Of a stretch of 64,000 nucleotides of DNA, positions 52,535-61,272 are shown piece by piece. The stretch spans positions 1,488,001-1,552,000 of the forward strand of contig NZ_CP125640.1 of the NCBI RefSeq assembly GCF_030053155.1. Reading direction: 5' to 3'. This DNA comes from Rhizobium sp. BT03 (GTDB taxonomy: Bacteria; Pseudomonadota; Alphaproteobacteria; Rhizobiales; Rhizobiaceae). Position numbers and translations under genes: made by a program. The notes beneath the pieces were generated by a model. It was not told the origin of the DNA and did no database searches. It worked only from the letters and a program-made list of their open reading frames with translations. The first letter of the stretch is position 1, and the number at the start of each line of letters is the position of its first letter.

Positions 52535-53221
52535 TCAAGCAGCAGGCGTGATGCGGCTCTTCAGCCGCGCCAGCACATCATCGGCGGATGAGCGCAGCGG
52601 CGCCCCGCAGCCGGCATTGGCAAGCTTTTCGATGATGCCGGCCGGGCGGATGGCGCCTTCCATGTCCTTCAGGGCGGCCGCGGTCAGCTCGTTCTGGCTC
52701 TGGCGCAGGCGAAGCCGGGCCAGGGTCTCCTCGGCATCGTCGAGCGTCGCAAGGCCTGGACCGGCCACGACGACATCGAGCTTCTGCGCCTCCTGCGTGG
52801 CGCGGGCCAGCCGCTCGCCGCGCTGCAGTTCCTGCAGCCGCGCCTCGGAAGCACGGACGATCGCCTTCAGCTTGTCGATTGAGGTGGTGAACTGGGCTTG
52901 CGCCTTCTCGGATGCATCGCGCTCGGCCTCGAGATAGGCGATCGCCTCGGCCGCCTCGCGGGCCAGGGCCTCATTGCCCTTCGCCAGTGCAGCGGAGGCG
53001 CGGTTTTCCAGATCGGCGATGCGGGCGACGATTGCTGCGTGCTGCACCCTCTCCTGCTCGTTCTGGGCGATGGCGACGGCGACGCTGCGGCGGGCCGACT
53101 GGATCGATTGGGCGGCATCGCGGATCTGCTGGGCAAGCAGCGGCACGGCGTGGCGATCGGCAAAAGCCTGTTCGGCATCATGCGCCCTGCCCCGCAACAA
53201 AATGGAAATCAGTTTGAACAT
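52535..53221 (-). CDS. PspA/IM30 family protein
   Basis: A 228-residue, almost fully helical coiled-coil protein (VPLLAQQIRDAAQSIQSARR, then LENRASAALAKGNEALAREA), typical of the PspA/IM30 membrane-repair family. GGAGGAAGG lies upstream. It is the first gene of a pair with a YiaA-like membrane protein and faces a TetR-type gene across three operators, rather than the sigma54 and PspF control found in enterobacteria. Confidence 0.8.
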   Translation of the reverse strand: MFKLISILLRGRAHDAEQAFADRHAVPLLAQQIRDAAQSIQSARRSVAVAIAQNEQERVQHAAIVARIADLENRASAALAKGNEALAREAAEAIAYLEAERDASEKAQAQFTTSIDKLKAIVRASEARLQELQRGERLARATQEAQKLDVVVAGPGLATLDDAEETLARLRLRQSQNELTAAALKDMEGAIRPAGIIEKLANAGCGAPLRSSADDVLARLKSRITPAA

Positions 53222-53238
53222 TTCCTTCCTCCGGTTTA

Positions 53239-53310
53239 TGAACGTTGTTCACGAGAGGTGTTATGCCAGAATCATGAACGACGTTCAAGATAAATTTTGA
53301 ACGTCGTTCA
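53239..53310. promoter_or_regulatory. Three TetR-type operators
   Basis: Three 13-base palindromes of the form TGAACG-N-CGTTCA or TGAAC-N3-GTTCA lie at 53239-53251, 53275-53287 and 53298-53310, centres 36 and 23 bases apart. They fill the space between the divergent pspA-like and TetR genes, so one regulator likely controls both. Confidence 0.8.
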
Positions 53311-53332
53311 AAAAATCGAAGTGGAATGGTTA

Positions 53333-53950
53333 ATGGCCGGTAGGCGAGAAGAAAAACGCGAAGACCTGAAGGCGCGGCTGATCGAGGCGGCGCGCGAGCG
53401 GATCGCCCGCGACGGGCTGACGAACCTTAGAGCCCGCGACATCACCCAGGATGCCGGCTGCGCGCTCGGCGGCCTCTACACGGTCTTTTCAGACCTCGCC
53501 GAGCTCGTCATCCACGTCAACTCCGCCACACTGAAGGCGCTGGAGGCGAGGCTCACCCTGCCCGAGGCCAAAGACCGGCCGCCGACCGACCGGCTGCGCA
53601 ACCTGGCGCAGGGATATCTCAGCTTCGCCGTCGAGCACCGGAACCTCTGGAAGGCGCTGTTCGACCACTTCCCCCCCGACACCAGCCCGACGCCGCAATG
53701 GCATCTTGACGAGCACCTCTTCCTGATGGACGTGATCGCCGAACCGTTGGCCGAACTGCAGCCCGACATGCCCCCCGAAGACCGGGCGATCCGCGCCCGC
53801 ACGCTGTTCGGCGCTGTGCATGGGGTGGTCAGCATCAGCCTGGAAGGCCGCTTCGTCGGCCTGCCGCTGGAGCGGCTGGCACGGGAGGTGGATGAGCTGG
53901 TGCAGACGATTGCGGCGGGGGCGGAGCGGCGGAGGGAAGCGGGCGTGTGA
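53333..53950 (+). CDS. TetR family regulator of the PspA/YiaA pair
   Basis: A 205-residue protein from ATG 53333; an in-frame start at 53297 would begin inside the third operator. The TetR helix-turn-helix is EAARERIARDGLTNLRARDI, then QDAGCALGGLYTVFSDLAEL. The C-terminal domain (LWKALFDHFPPDTSP) matches a TetR_C_33-like WHG domain. It is likely to repress its own gene and the divergent pspA-like gene. Confidence 0.85.
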   Translation: MAGRREEKREDLKARLIEAARERIARDGLTNLRARDITQDAGCALGGLYTVFSDLAELVIHVNSATLKALEARLTLPEAKDRPPTDRLRNLAQGYLSFAVEHRNLWKALFDHFPPDTSPTPQWHLDEHLFLMDVIAEPLAELQPDMPPEDRAIRARTLFGAVHGVVSISLEGRFVGLPLERLAREVDELVQTIAAGAERRREAGV

Positions 53951-54463
53951 GTGCAGCTGTTGGTCGGCGAGAGGCGGGCGTGTGAGCGTCTGGCGGGTGG
54001 GTTTGGCAGCAACGCCCCCCACCCTCCGTCGTCCTCGAGCTTGACCCGAGGACCCATGCCGGCTGCTGATGGAACTCCGCCCAAAACTGCCCCTCACCCT
54101 AACCCTCTCCCCGTAAACGGGGCGAGGGGACGTGCCCCGCGAGACGTCGGCGGGGGGACAGAGAGGCCGCGGCATATCCGCAAGCGGGGAGAAGGTGGCG
54201 GCAGCCGGATGAGGGGCTGGCCCGCCCAGAAGCAACTCGACGACGCTTGTCTATCAAAAAAGGCCGATCTTGAAAGACAAACTATTTTGGGTGTGGCTCG
54301 TGAGAGTCAACGTGGCTTGAGATCCAGAATTCGAGATTTTTGAGAGTCAACGAGATCCCGCCGCCTGCCAATCCCCCTCCCCATCTCCGTCGTCCTCGGG
54401 CTTGACCGGAGGACCCACACCCAAGCACTCTGCCCCACCACGTCGCACGCGAAAGGAAACCCC
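53951..54463. repeat. RIME-like and CTCCGTC repeats
   Basis: A copy of the CTCCGTC unit (about 54018-54068), a full RIME-like composite (54089-54217) and a short second CTCCGTC unit (about 54386-54420) fill the gap. No gene is seen. Around 54301-54352 a short GAGAGTCAACG string occurs twice in direct repeat. Confidence 0.7.
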
Positions 54464-55243
54464 ATGAGCCGCATCTTCATCACCGGTTCCACCGATGGCC
54501 TCGGGCTCGCCGCCGCCCGCACCCTCATCAGCCAAGGCCACGACGTCGTCCTCCACGCCCGCTCCCGCGAGCGCGCCGCCGCCATCGCAGAGACATCAGC
54601 CGCCGCCCTCGGCCTCGTCATCGGCGATCTCGCCAGCGCCGCCGAGACGCGTTCCATCGCCGAACAGGTCAACGCCATCGGCCGCATGGACGCCGTCATC
54701 CACAATGCCGGCATCTACCTCGAACGCAGCCGCGGCGAAACGCCTGAAGGTCACGCCAAGACGCTGGCGGTCAACGTGCTCGCCCCCTATCTCCTCACCG
54801 CCTGGATCACCCGCCCCGATCGCCTGATCTATCTTTCGAGCGGCATGCACCGCAGCGGCGGCAGCAGCCTCGACGATATCGACTGGAAGCGGCGGCCATG
54901 GAACGCCAGCCAGGCTTATTCCGAAAGCAAACTCTACATCGCCACCCTTTCCGCCGCCCTCGCTCGCCACTGGCCGGATGTCTTCAGCAACGCCGTCGAC
55001 CCCGGCTGGGTGCCGACCAAGATGGGCGGCGCCGGCGCGCCTGACGATCTGGAGATGGGGCATCTCACGCAGACGTGGCTGGCGACGAGTGATGATGGCG
55101 CGGCGAAGGTGAGCGGCGGGTATTGGTATCATCGGCAGCGGCGCGAGGCGGCGGCGGAGGTGGGTGATGTGGGGTTTCAGGAGGCGCTGGTGGAGAGGCT
55201 TGGGGAGTTGACGGGGGTGCGGTTGTTTGGGGAGCGAGCGTGA
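54464..55243 (+). CDS. SDR family protein
   Basis: A 259-residue protein. It has the cofactor motif TGSTDGLGLA, a HNAG motif, a Ser in YLSSGMHRSG and the Tyr/Lys pair in YSESKLY, as in classical SDRs. The C-terminal part has an Ala/Arg-rich tail. It most resembles the retinol-dehydrogenase-like SDR group; substrate unknown. It ends about 100 bases before the defence operon. Confidence 0.85.
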   Translation: MSRIFITGSTDGLGLAAARTLISQGHDVVLHARSRERAAAIAETSAAALGLVIGDLASAAETRSIAEQVNAIGRMDAVIHNAGIYLERSRGETPEGHAKTLAVNVLAPYLLTAWITRPDRLIYLSSGMHRSGGSSLDDIDWKRRPWNASQAYSESKLYIATLSAALARHWPDVFSNAVDPGWVPTKMGGAGAPDDLEMGHLTQTWLATSDDGAAKVSGGYWYHRQRREAAAEVGDVGFQEALVERLGELTGVRLFGERA

Positions 55244-55348
55244 CGAGCAAGGAATAATGCGCTTGCCGATAGCAGAATGTTGCGACTTCGCCCACTACCC
55301 TCAAAGCACTCTTTGATCTATTCAACTGGAAGGTGATTCAGCATACAG

Positions 55349-57904
55349 GTGAGACGATTGTCTTTACGCAAGGAAGCAACGGCCAGGATCAAAATCAATC
55401 GGTTCCTAGAGGCGGCCGGCTGGCGCTTCTTCGATGACAACAACGGACCCGCGAACGTCGTTCTTGAGCCGAACGTCAAGCTGAAGCCTGAGCACATCGA
55501 AAGCCTCGGCGCGGACTTTGAAAAAAGCACCAAAGGGTTCATCGATTTCCTGTTGCTGGACAAGGACGGCAAGCCGCTGATCGTCCTTGAAGCGAAATCG
55601 GAAGATAAAGATCCCCGGATCGGCAAGGAGCAGGCGCGCAAGTATGCCCGCTCTCAGAATGCACGCTTCGTCATCTTGAGTAACGGAAACATCCATTACC
55701 TTTGGGACCTTGAGCAGGGCAATCCGACGGTCATCACTGCCTTCCCAGGCCCCGATGAAATCAAGAACCACTACGCGTTCGAGCCGAACGCTGAGCGTCT
55801 CTTTGCAGAAAAAGTTGAGCGCGACTTTATCGTTCTGACCCAGATGCCTGGTTATGCAAGCGAGGGGGCCTGGAAGAACGAGGCAGAGCGCGACGCATTC
55901 GTCGAGAAGCAAAAGCTGCGCTTCCTCCGCCCCTACCAGGAACGGGCGATCCAGGAAATTCAGAAGAGCGCCAAGAAGGGCGCGACACGGTTTCTGTTCG
56001 AGATGGCGACAGGGACGGGGAAAACTCTGACGTCCGCTGCGGTCATCAAGCTTTTCCTCAAGACGCGAAACGCGAAACGCGTTCTTTTTCTCGTCGATCG
56101 ACTGGAGCTGGAAACCCAGGCGGACAAAGCTTTCAAAGCCTATCTGAAGAACGATTTCACTTCGATAATCTATAAAGAGCAGCGCGATGACTGGCGAAAG
56201 GCGGATATCGTTGTCACGACTGTGCAGAGCCTGCTGTTCAACGACAAATACCGCCGCCTGTTTTCGCCGACGGATTTCGATCTCGTCATCTCGGACGAAG
56301 CGCATCGCTCGATCGGCGGAAACGCCCGCGCGGTGTTCGAATACTTCATCGGCTACAAGCTCGGCCTGACAGCCACGCCAAAGGACTATCTGAAGCAGTC
56401 CAAGAAGGCGAAACCCACCGAACGTGATCCGCGAGAAGCCGAACGTCGCATGATGCTCGACACCTACCGCACGTTTGGCTGCGAGTCGGGCGATCCGACT
56501 TTCCGCTATTCTCTCCTGGACGGCGTGCGGGAAGGGTTTCTGATCAATCCCTACGTCATCGACGCCCGAACGGGTGTCACAACCAAGCTGTTGTCAGACG
56601 AAGGCTTCACAATCGAAACGACGGCAGAAGACGGCACTGAGATCAAGGAAGCCTTCGGCGGCCGCGATTTCGAGAAACGCTTCTTCGCCGAAGCGACCAA
56701 CCAGGCCTTCTGTCGAGCGCTTCTGGAAAATGGCATGCGAGATCCGATCTCCGGCGAGTTCGGCAAGACGATTGCCTTCGCTGTCAGCCAGAACCATGCC
56801 CTCAAAATCACGGAAACCCTGAACGAACTGGCCGATCAGTTGTGGCCGGGGCGATACCAGTCTGATTTCGCGATGCAGGTGACAAGCGACGTGCCGGCCT
56901 CGCAGCAGATGACCATCAACTTCGCAAACAACAATCTCGGCGGGCGCAGCGGATTTGTCGAAAATTACCGCACCAGCAAGGCCCGAATTTGCGTCACAGT
57001 CGGCATGATGACGACAGGCTATGACTGCCCCGACATTCTGAACCTTGCCCTCATGCGGCCAATCTTCTCGCCATCGGATTTCGTCCAGATGAAGGGGCGC
57101 GGAACACGAAAGCACAATTTTGCGGAAGAGCTCTTCGATCCCGCCACGAAGGCAGCGCTTGGGGATGTCCAAAAGGCTTCCTACCGCCTGTTCGACTTCT
57201 TCGCCAACTGCGAGTTCTTCGAAGAAGAGTTCGACTACGACCAGGCGTTGGCTTTGCCAAAGCCTGCCGCCATGCCGCTATCCAATGGTGGCGACGATGG
57301 TTCGACGATCGTCACGAAACCTGCCATCTACGAGTTTTTGGAACCCGATCAGGTCGTCTACCAGGTTGAAGAGCAGATCGGCTTGGAGGGTATGCGGATC
57401 GACCGTGAGCTGTTCCAGAAATTCGAGGAAACTGCACGGTCTGATCCCAAACTTGCCGAACTGGTCGAACAGCGGGACTGGGATGCGGCCACACGCCACG
57501 TCGTCGAAGAGCTATTCGACAAGCCGAGCGAGTTTTTCAGTCTGGAGAAGCTGCGCCGCGCCGCAGGCGTCGATCGCCGTATATCGGTGCGGGAACTGGT
57601 GGAAAAAGCCTTCGGCTTCATTTCGAAGCTCAAGAACAAGGATGAATTGATCGACGACGAATTTCAGAAATTCCTGATCGATCAGAAACCTGAGGAAGCC
57701 GACCGTATCCGCGAAATACGCTACTTCTTTGAAGCCTATATCCGCGACGCCAAGGTTCGGGCGCTGATTGACGCTGGCCATCTCGCGGACCTCAACGTAA
57801 ACCCGTCCTTCTCAATGCGCGATCTTAAGGAAGTGCCCGCTCCGTGGCGCAAGCGCATCCCGGAATACATCAAGGACTACGTGTCCCTGAACCCTTTTAT
57901 GTGA
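55349..57904 (+). CDS. hsdR: Type I restriction endonuclease subunit R
   Basis: An 851-residue protein that cleaves DNA after translocation. The N-terminal PD-(D/E)xK nuclease has Asp 66 (FIDFLLLDKDG), Glu 81-x-Lys 83 (VLEAKSED) and a Q-x3-Y motif (EQARKYA). Walker A MATGTGKT is at 219-226 and the DEAH box at 316-319. A helicase C-terminal domain and a C-terminal helical region follow. The GTG start lacks a strong ribosome site. The length is typical of EcoEI-type HsdR. Confidence 0.9.
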   Translation: MRRLSLRKEATARIKINRFLEAAGWRFFDDNNGPANVVLEPNVKLKPEHIESLGADFEKSTKGFIDFLLLDKDGKPLIVLEAKSEDKDPRIGKEQARKYARSQNARFVILSNGNIHYLWDLEQGNPTVITAFPGPDEIKNHYAFEPNAERLFAEKVERDFIVLTQMPGYASEGAWKNEAERDAFVEKQKLRFLRPYQERAIQEIQKSAKKGATRFLFEMATGTGKTLTSAAVIKLFLKTRNAKRVLFLVDRLELETQADKAFKAYLKNDFTSIIYKEQRDDWRKADIVVTTVQSLLFNDKYRRLFSPTDFDLVISDEAHRSIGGNARAVFEYFIGYKLGLTATPKDYLKQSKKAKPTERDPREAERRMMLDTYRTFGCESGDPTFRYSLLDGVREGFLINPYVIDARTGVTTKLLSDEGFTIETTAEDGTEIKEAFGGRDFEKRFFAEATNQAFCRALLENGMRDPISGEFGKTIAFAVSQNHALKITETLNELADQLWPGRYQSDFAMQVTSDVPASQQMTINFANNNLGGRSGFVENYRTSKARICVTVGMMTTGYDCPDILNLALMRPIFSPSDFVQMKGRGTRKHNFAEELFDPATKAALGDVQKASYRLFDFFANCEFFEEEFDYDQALALPKPAAMPLSNGGDDGSTIVTKPAIYEFLEPDQVVYQVEEQIGLEGMRIDRELFQKFEETARSDPKLAELVEQRDWDAATRHVVEELFDKPSEFFSLEKLRRAAGVDRRISVRELVEKAFGFISKLKNKDELIDDEFQKFLIDQKPEEADRIREIRYFFEAYIRDAKVRALIDAGHLADLNVNPSFSMRDLKEVPAPWRKRIPEYIKDYVSLNPFM

Positions 57905-57916
57905 TGAAAGCCCGAA

Positions 57917-60529
57917 ATGCTCGATACAGATACCAAGCGCCGCATCGACACTTGCCGTGACATTCTCGTGGGCAAGGTGCCGGATCCGAAAAGCCAAGTG
58001 GAGCAGATCACCATCGCGCTGATCTACAAGTTCATGGATGACATGGATCTTGAGGCCGAGGAATTGGGCGGTGAGCGTCGGTTCTTCACCAAGGACTACG
58101 AGCGTTATCGCTGGGCGAAACTGGTGGCCCCCGGCGTGTCTGGGCAGGACATGCTCAACACCTATTCGGAAGCGCTGACAAACATGGTGCAGAACGAGGG
58201 GCTGCCCAAGCTCTTTCGTGACATTTTCCGCAACGCCTATCTGCCCTATCGCGATCCGGAAACGCTGCGAGCATTCCTCCGTGAGATAAACAGCTTCACC
58301 TACGACCACAGCGAGAAGCTCGGGGATGCTTTCGAGTACCTGTTGTCCGTTTTGGGCAGCCAGGGGGACGCAGGCCAGTTCCGCACACCCCGCCACATCA
58401 TCGATTTCATGGTCGAGATCATCAACCCGCAGAAAAACGATGTCATCATGGACCCGGCCTGCGGCACGGCGGGCTTTCTGATTTCGGCCTACAAGCACAT
58501 TCTGAAGCAGAACTCGACCGACGTGGTGAACGGCAATGGCGCCAGCACTGAGGGTGACGCCGCCGAGCAGGCGTTGGAAAGCCCGATGCGTTATCCCGGC
58601 GACCTGTTGCAACCCGATGATCGCGTTCGCCTCGCCCGCAACATCCGGGGCTATGACATCTCGCCCGACATGGTGCGCCTATCGTTGGTGAACCTTTACC
58701 TGCATGGCTTCGTAGATCCGAAGGTCGAGGAATACGATACGCTAACGAGTGAAGACAAATGGACCGAAACGGCCGATGTCATCCTTGCCAATCCGCCCTT
58801 CATGTCGCCAAAGGGCGGGATCAAGCCGCACACACGATTTCAGGTACAATCCAAGCGGAGCGAAGTGCTGTTTGTCGATTTCATCGCCGAACATCTTACG
58901 CCAAACGGTCGTGCCGCCATCGTCGTGCCCGAGGGGATCATCTTTCAAAGCCAAAGCGCCTATGTCGCCCTGCGCAAGATGCTGGTGGAAAACCACCTTG
59001 CCGCCGTCATCTCGCTGCCCGCTGGCGTGTTCAATCCTTATTCGGGTGTGAAGACCTCGATCCTGATTCTTGATCGCGCGGTGGCCAAGGCGAGCCAGCA
59101 CGTCGCTTTCTTCAAGATCGAGAATGACGGCTTCGCCCTTGGCGCACAGCGCAAGGCGGTGAAGGGGTCGCAACTGGCACAGGTGAAGGCCGAGCTTGGA
59201 GCTTGGTTGCTAGCGGCGCGGACTGGTGGCGGTGAAGGGCTGGAAAGCAGCCTTGGCAGCGCAGTGGAGCGGGCACGGCTGGCTGAGGGCGGGGATTACA
59301 ACCTTAGCGCCGAACGCTTTCGAACTGCCGAGGCAGGTCAGCTTTCGGGATGGCCGACAGCAAAGCTCGGCGAGCTTTGTGAATTCCGCACCGGTGGCAC
59401 ACCTACTTCAACCATCCCAGAATATTACACGGACGGCCAAGTGCCTTGGCTAGTATCCGGCGACATTCACAAGCGCGAAATCCATGACTGCGAAAAGCGC
59501 ATCACCCAAGCAGGTGTTGACAACTCTAACGCTCGCCGCCTTCGGCGCAACTCGGTTCTTATCGCACTCAACGGGCAAGGAAAAACACGGGCGACCGTTG
59601 CGCTTCTGCGAATGGACGGCGCGACGTGCAACCAGTCTCTTGTCGCAATGTATCCCCTCGTCGAAGATCGCCTGATCCCTGAGTTCCTTTTCTGGACACT
59701 CCGTTCGAAGTATCAGGAAATCCGGGACATCACCGGGGACAATCAGCGAAGCGGTCTGAATATTCCCATTCTCAAAGACATCGAAATCCCCCTCCCGCCG
59801 CTTGAGGTGCAGCGCGAGATTGTGGCCGAGGTCGAGGGCTATCAGCGCGTCATCGACGGTGCCCGCGCCGTCCTAGATAACTACCGCCCCCACATAACTG
59901 TTGATCCTAAGTGGCCAACGCCAACGTTTGCAGACGCCCCCCTAGAAATCATCGATGGTGATCGGGGTGCAAATTACCCTTCAAAGGAAGATTTTACTCC
60001 AACGGGGCACTGCCTCTTCTTGAGCACCGCAAACGTTCGATCAGATGGTTTCTTGTTCGAACGTCTCGAGTTTATTTCCGAAGAGAAAGATGCGGCGCTT
60101 CGGAAGGGAAAACTGGCTCGGGGGGATGTAGTCCTTACAACAAGGGGAACAATTGGAAACACTGGGCTCTTTGACAATTCCGTGCCCTATGATCACGTTC
60201 GCATCAATTCTGGAATGCTTATTTTCCGTCCAGAAAAGGAAAAGCTGGAAAGTGGTTATCTCCTGGCTTTCTTCCAATCCGAGAACTTTGTGGCGCAGCG
60301 GGAAGTGGTGGCGTCCGGTTCTGCCCAGCCTCAACTTCCAATACGAAGCCTAAACACCATAAGGCTTCCGCTCCCGCCAATTGAGGTTCAAAGGGCTATC
60401 GTCGCGGACATTGAAGCAGAGCAAGCACTCGTCGAGTGTAACCGTGACTTGATCGCGCGCTTCGAGAAAAAGATCGAAGCCGCCATCGCCCGTGTCTGGG
60501 GCGAGGCCAAGCGTGAGGCCGCCGCATGA
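57917..60529 (+). CDS. Fused type I methyltransferase and specificity subunit (HsdM-HsdS)
   Basis: An 870-residue protein. The HsdM part (1-470) has an N-terminal helical domain, the SAM motif DPACGTAGF (179-187) and the catalytic NPPF (292-295). The HsdS part has two target recognition domains (about 479-630 and 680-840), each closed by a conserved helix (LPPLEVQREIVAEVEGYQRV; LPPIEVQRAIVADIEAEQAL). Normally M and S are separate chains in a 2:1 ratio, so the fusion implies a different subunit arrangement. Confidence 0.88.
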   Translation: MLDTDTKRRIDTCRDILVGKVPDPKSQVEQITIALIYKFMDDMDLEAEELGGERRFFTKDYERYRWAKLVAPGVSGQDMLNTYSEALTNMVQNEGLPKLFRDIFRNAYLPYRDPETLRAFLREINSFTYDHSEKLGDAFEYLLSVLGSQGDAGQFRTPRHIIDFMVEIINPQKNDVIMDPACGTAGFLISAYKHILKQNSTDVVNGNGASTEGDAAEQALESPMRYPGDLLQPDDRVRLARNIRGYDISPDMVRLSLVNLYLHGFVDPKVEEYDTLTSEDKWTETADVILANPPFMSPKGGIKPHTRFQVQSKRSEVLFVDFIAEHLTPNGRAAIVVPEGIIFQSQSAYVALRKMLVENHLAAVISLPAGVFNPYSGVKTSILILDRAVAKASQHVAFFKIENDGFALGAQRKAVKGSQLAQVKAELGAWLLAARTGGGEGLESSLGSAVERARLAEGGDYNLSAERFRTAEAGQLSGWPTAKLGELCEFRTGGTPTSTIPEYYTDGQVPWLVSGDIHKREIHDCEKRITQAGVDNSNARRLRRNSVLIALNGQGKTRATVALLRMDGATCNQSLVAMYPLVEDRLIPEFLFWTLRSKYQEIRDITGDNQRSGLNIPILKDIEIPLPPLEVQREIVAEVEGYQRVIDGARAVLDNYRPHITVDPKWPTPTFADAPLEIIDGDRGANYPSKEDFTPTGHCLFLSTANVRSDGFLFERLEFISEEKDAALRKGKLARGDVVLTTRGTIGNTGLFDNSVPYDHVRINSGMLIFRPEKEKLESGYLLAFFQSENFVAQREVVASGSAQPQLPIRSLNTIRLPLPPIEVQRAIVADIEAEQALVECNRDLIARFEKKIEAAIARVWGEAKREAAA

Positions 60530-61272
60530 TCGAAGAGGCCACCCGGCTGGAAACCTATCTGCCGCTTTCATATCGCACGACGAAGGAGCGCGACTATATC
60601 CGTTTCCTCTGGGAGGCTTTCGACACCAATGTCGAGCATGGCAAGTACCAGTTTGCCTTTCTCGCTTACCACATGCTGGTGATGAGCTTCGTCTACTTCA
60701 ACATTTGGCAGATCAGGCTGATCCGCCCTGGTCCCTTTGAGACGGCTATGGTCGGGTTTAACAAGGACGTTGAAAAGGACCTGATGAATGCGACTTCGCC
60801 CTTCGTGTTCAGCGCGGTCAACGAGCGGTCGGTGCTGCGATTCCTGAAACTGATCCAGTGCGACAACGCCAAGATCGGCACCTATGCCAAGCTGGTGGAC
60901 GAACGCAATGACACCGCCCACGCCAACGGCAATATCTTCTTCAACTCGGAAGATGAACTCGCCCGCAAGGTTCGCGATGTGCTTCGTACCGTCGAGGAGA
61001 TCCAGCGTCACAGCGCACCGGCTATTGGGGAAGGCTACAAAGCCTTCCTGCTCGCCTCGCAAGACCCCGAGGAGCGGGAGTACACAGACGACGCCCAGCA
61101 GATTGAAGAGGTCTTGGTGAAGGAGTTCTACATGTCAGCCAGTGACATAGCTTTTTGCCGCGACTACGACATAGGGAGGCTGGCTGATGAACCCGGTTTC
61201 GCCGCGATCCAGACGCTACACCAGAAGCTCGGCGAGCTGTACCCGTCAGAAGAGGAGGTAGAGGCCGCATGA
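60526..61272 (+). CDS. HEPN-like protein in the restriction operon
   Basis: A 248-residue protein that overlaps the previous stop by ATGA and the next start by ATGA. A helical core has the motif RNDTAH (Arg 127 to His 132), an R-x4-H spacing that in HEPN ribonucleases forms the active site. The following segment (LRTVEEIQRHSAPAIG) is helical too. No nucleotidyltransferase is adjacent, so it would not be a classic MNT-HEPN pair. RNase activity is predicted, not shown. Confidence 0.65.
   Translation: MIEEATRLETYLPLSYRTTKERDYIRFLWEAFDTNVEHGKYQFAFLAYHMLVMSFVYFNIWQIRLIRPGPFETAMVGFNKDVEKDLMNATSPFVFSAVNERSVLRFLKLIQCDNAKIGTYAKLVDERNDTAHANGNIFFNSEDELARKVRDVLRTVEEIQRHSAPAIGEGYKAFLLASQDPEEREYTDDAQQIEEVLVKEFYMSASDIAFCRDYDIGRLADEPGFAAIQTLHQKLGELYPSEEEVEAA

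Noticed and set aside
55244..55348. Left attachment repeat of the defence island
   Set aside because: The tRNA-Gln 3' end is not repeated here, so there is no direct evidence of integration.
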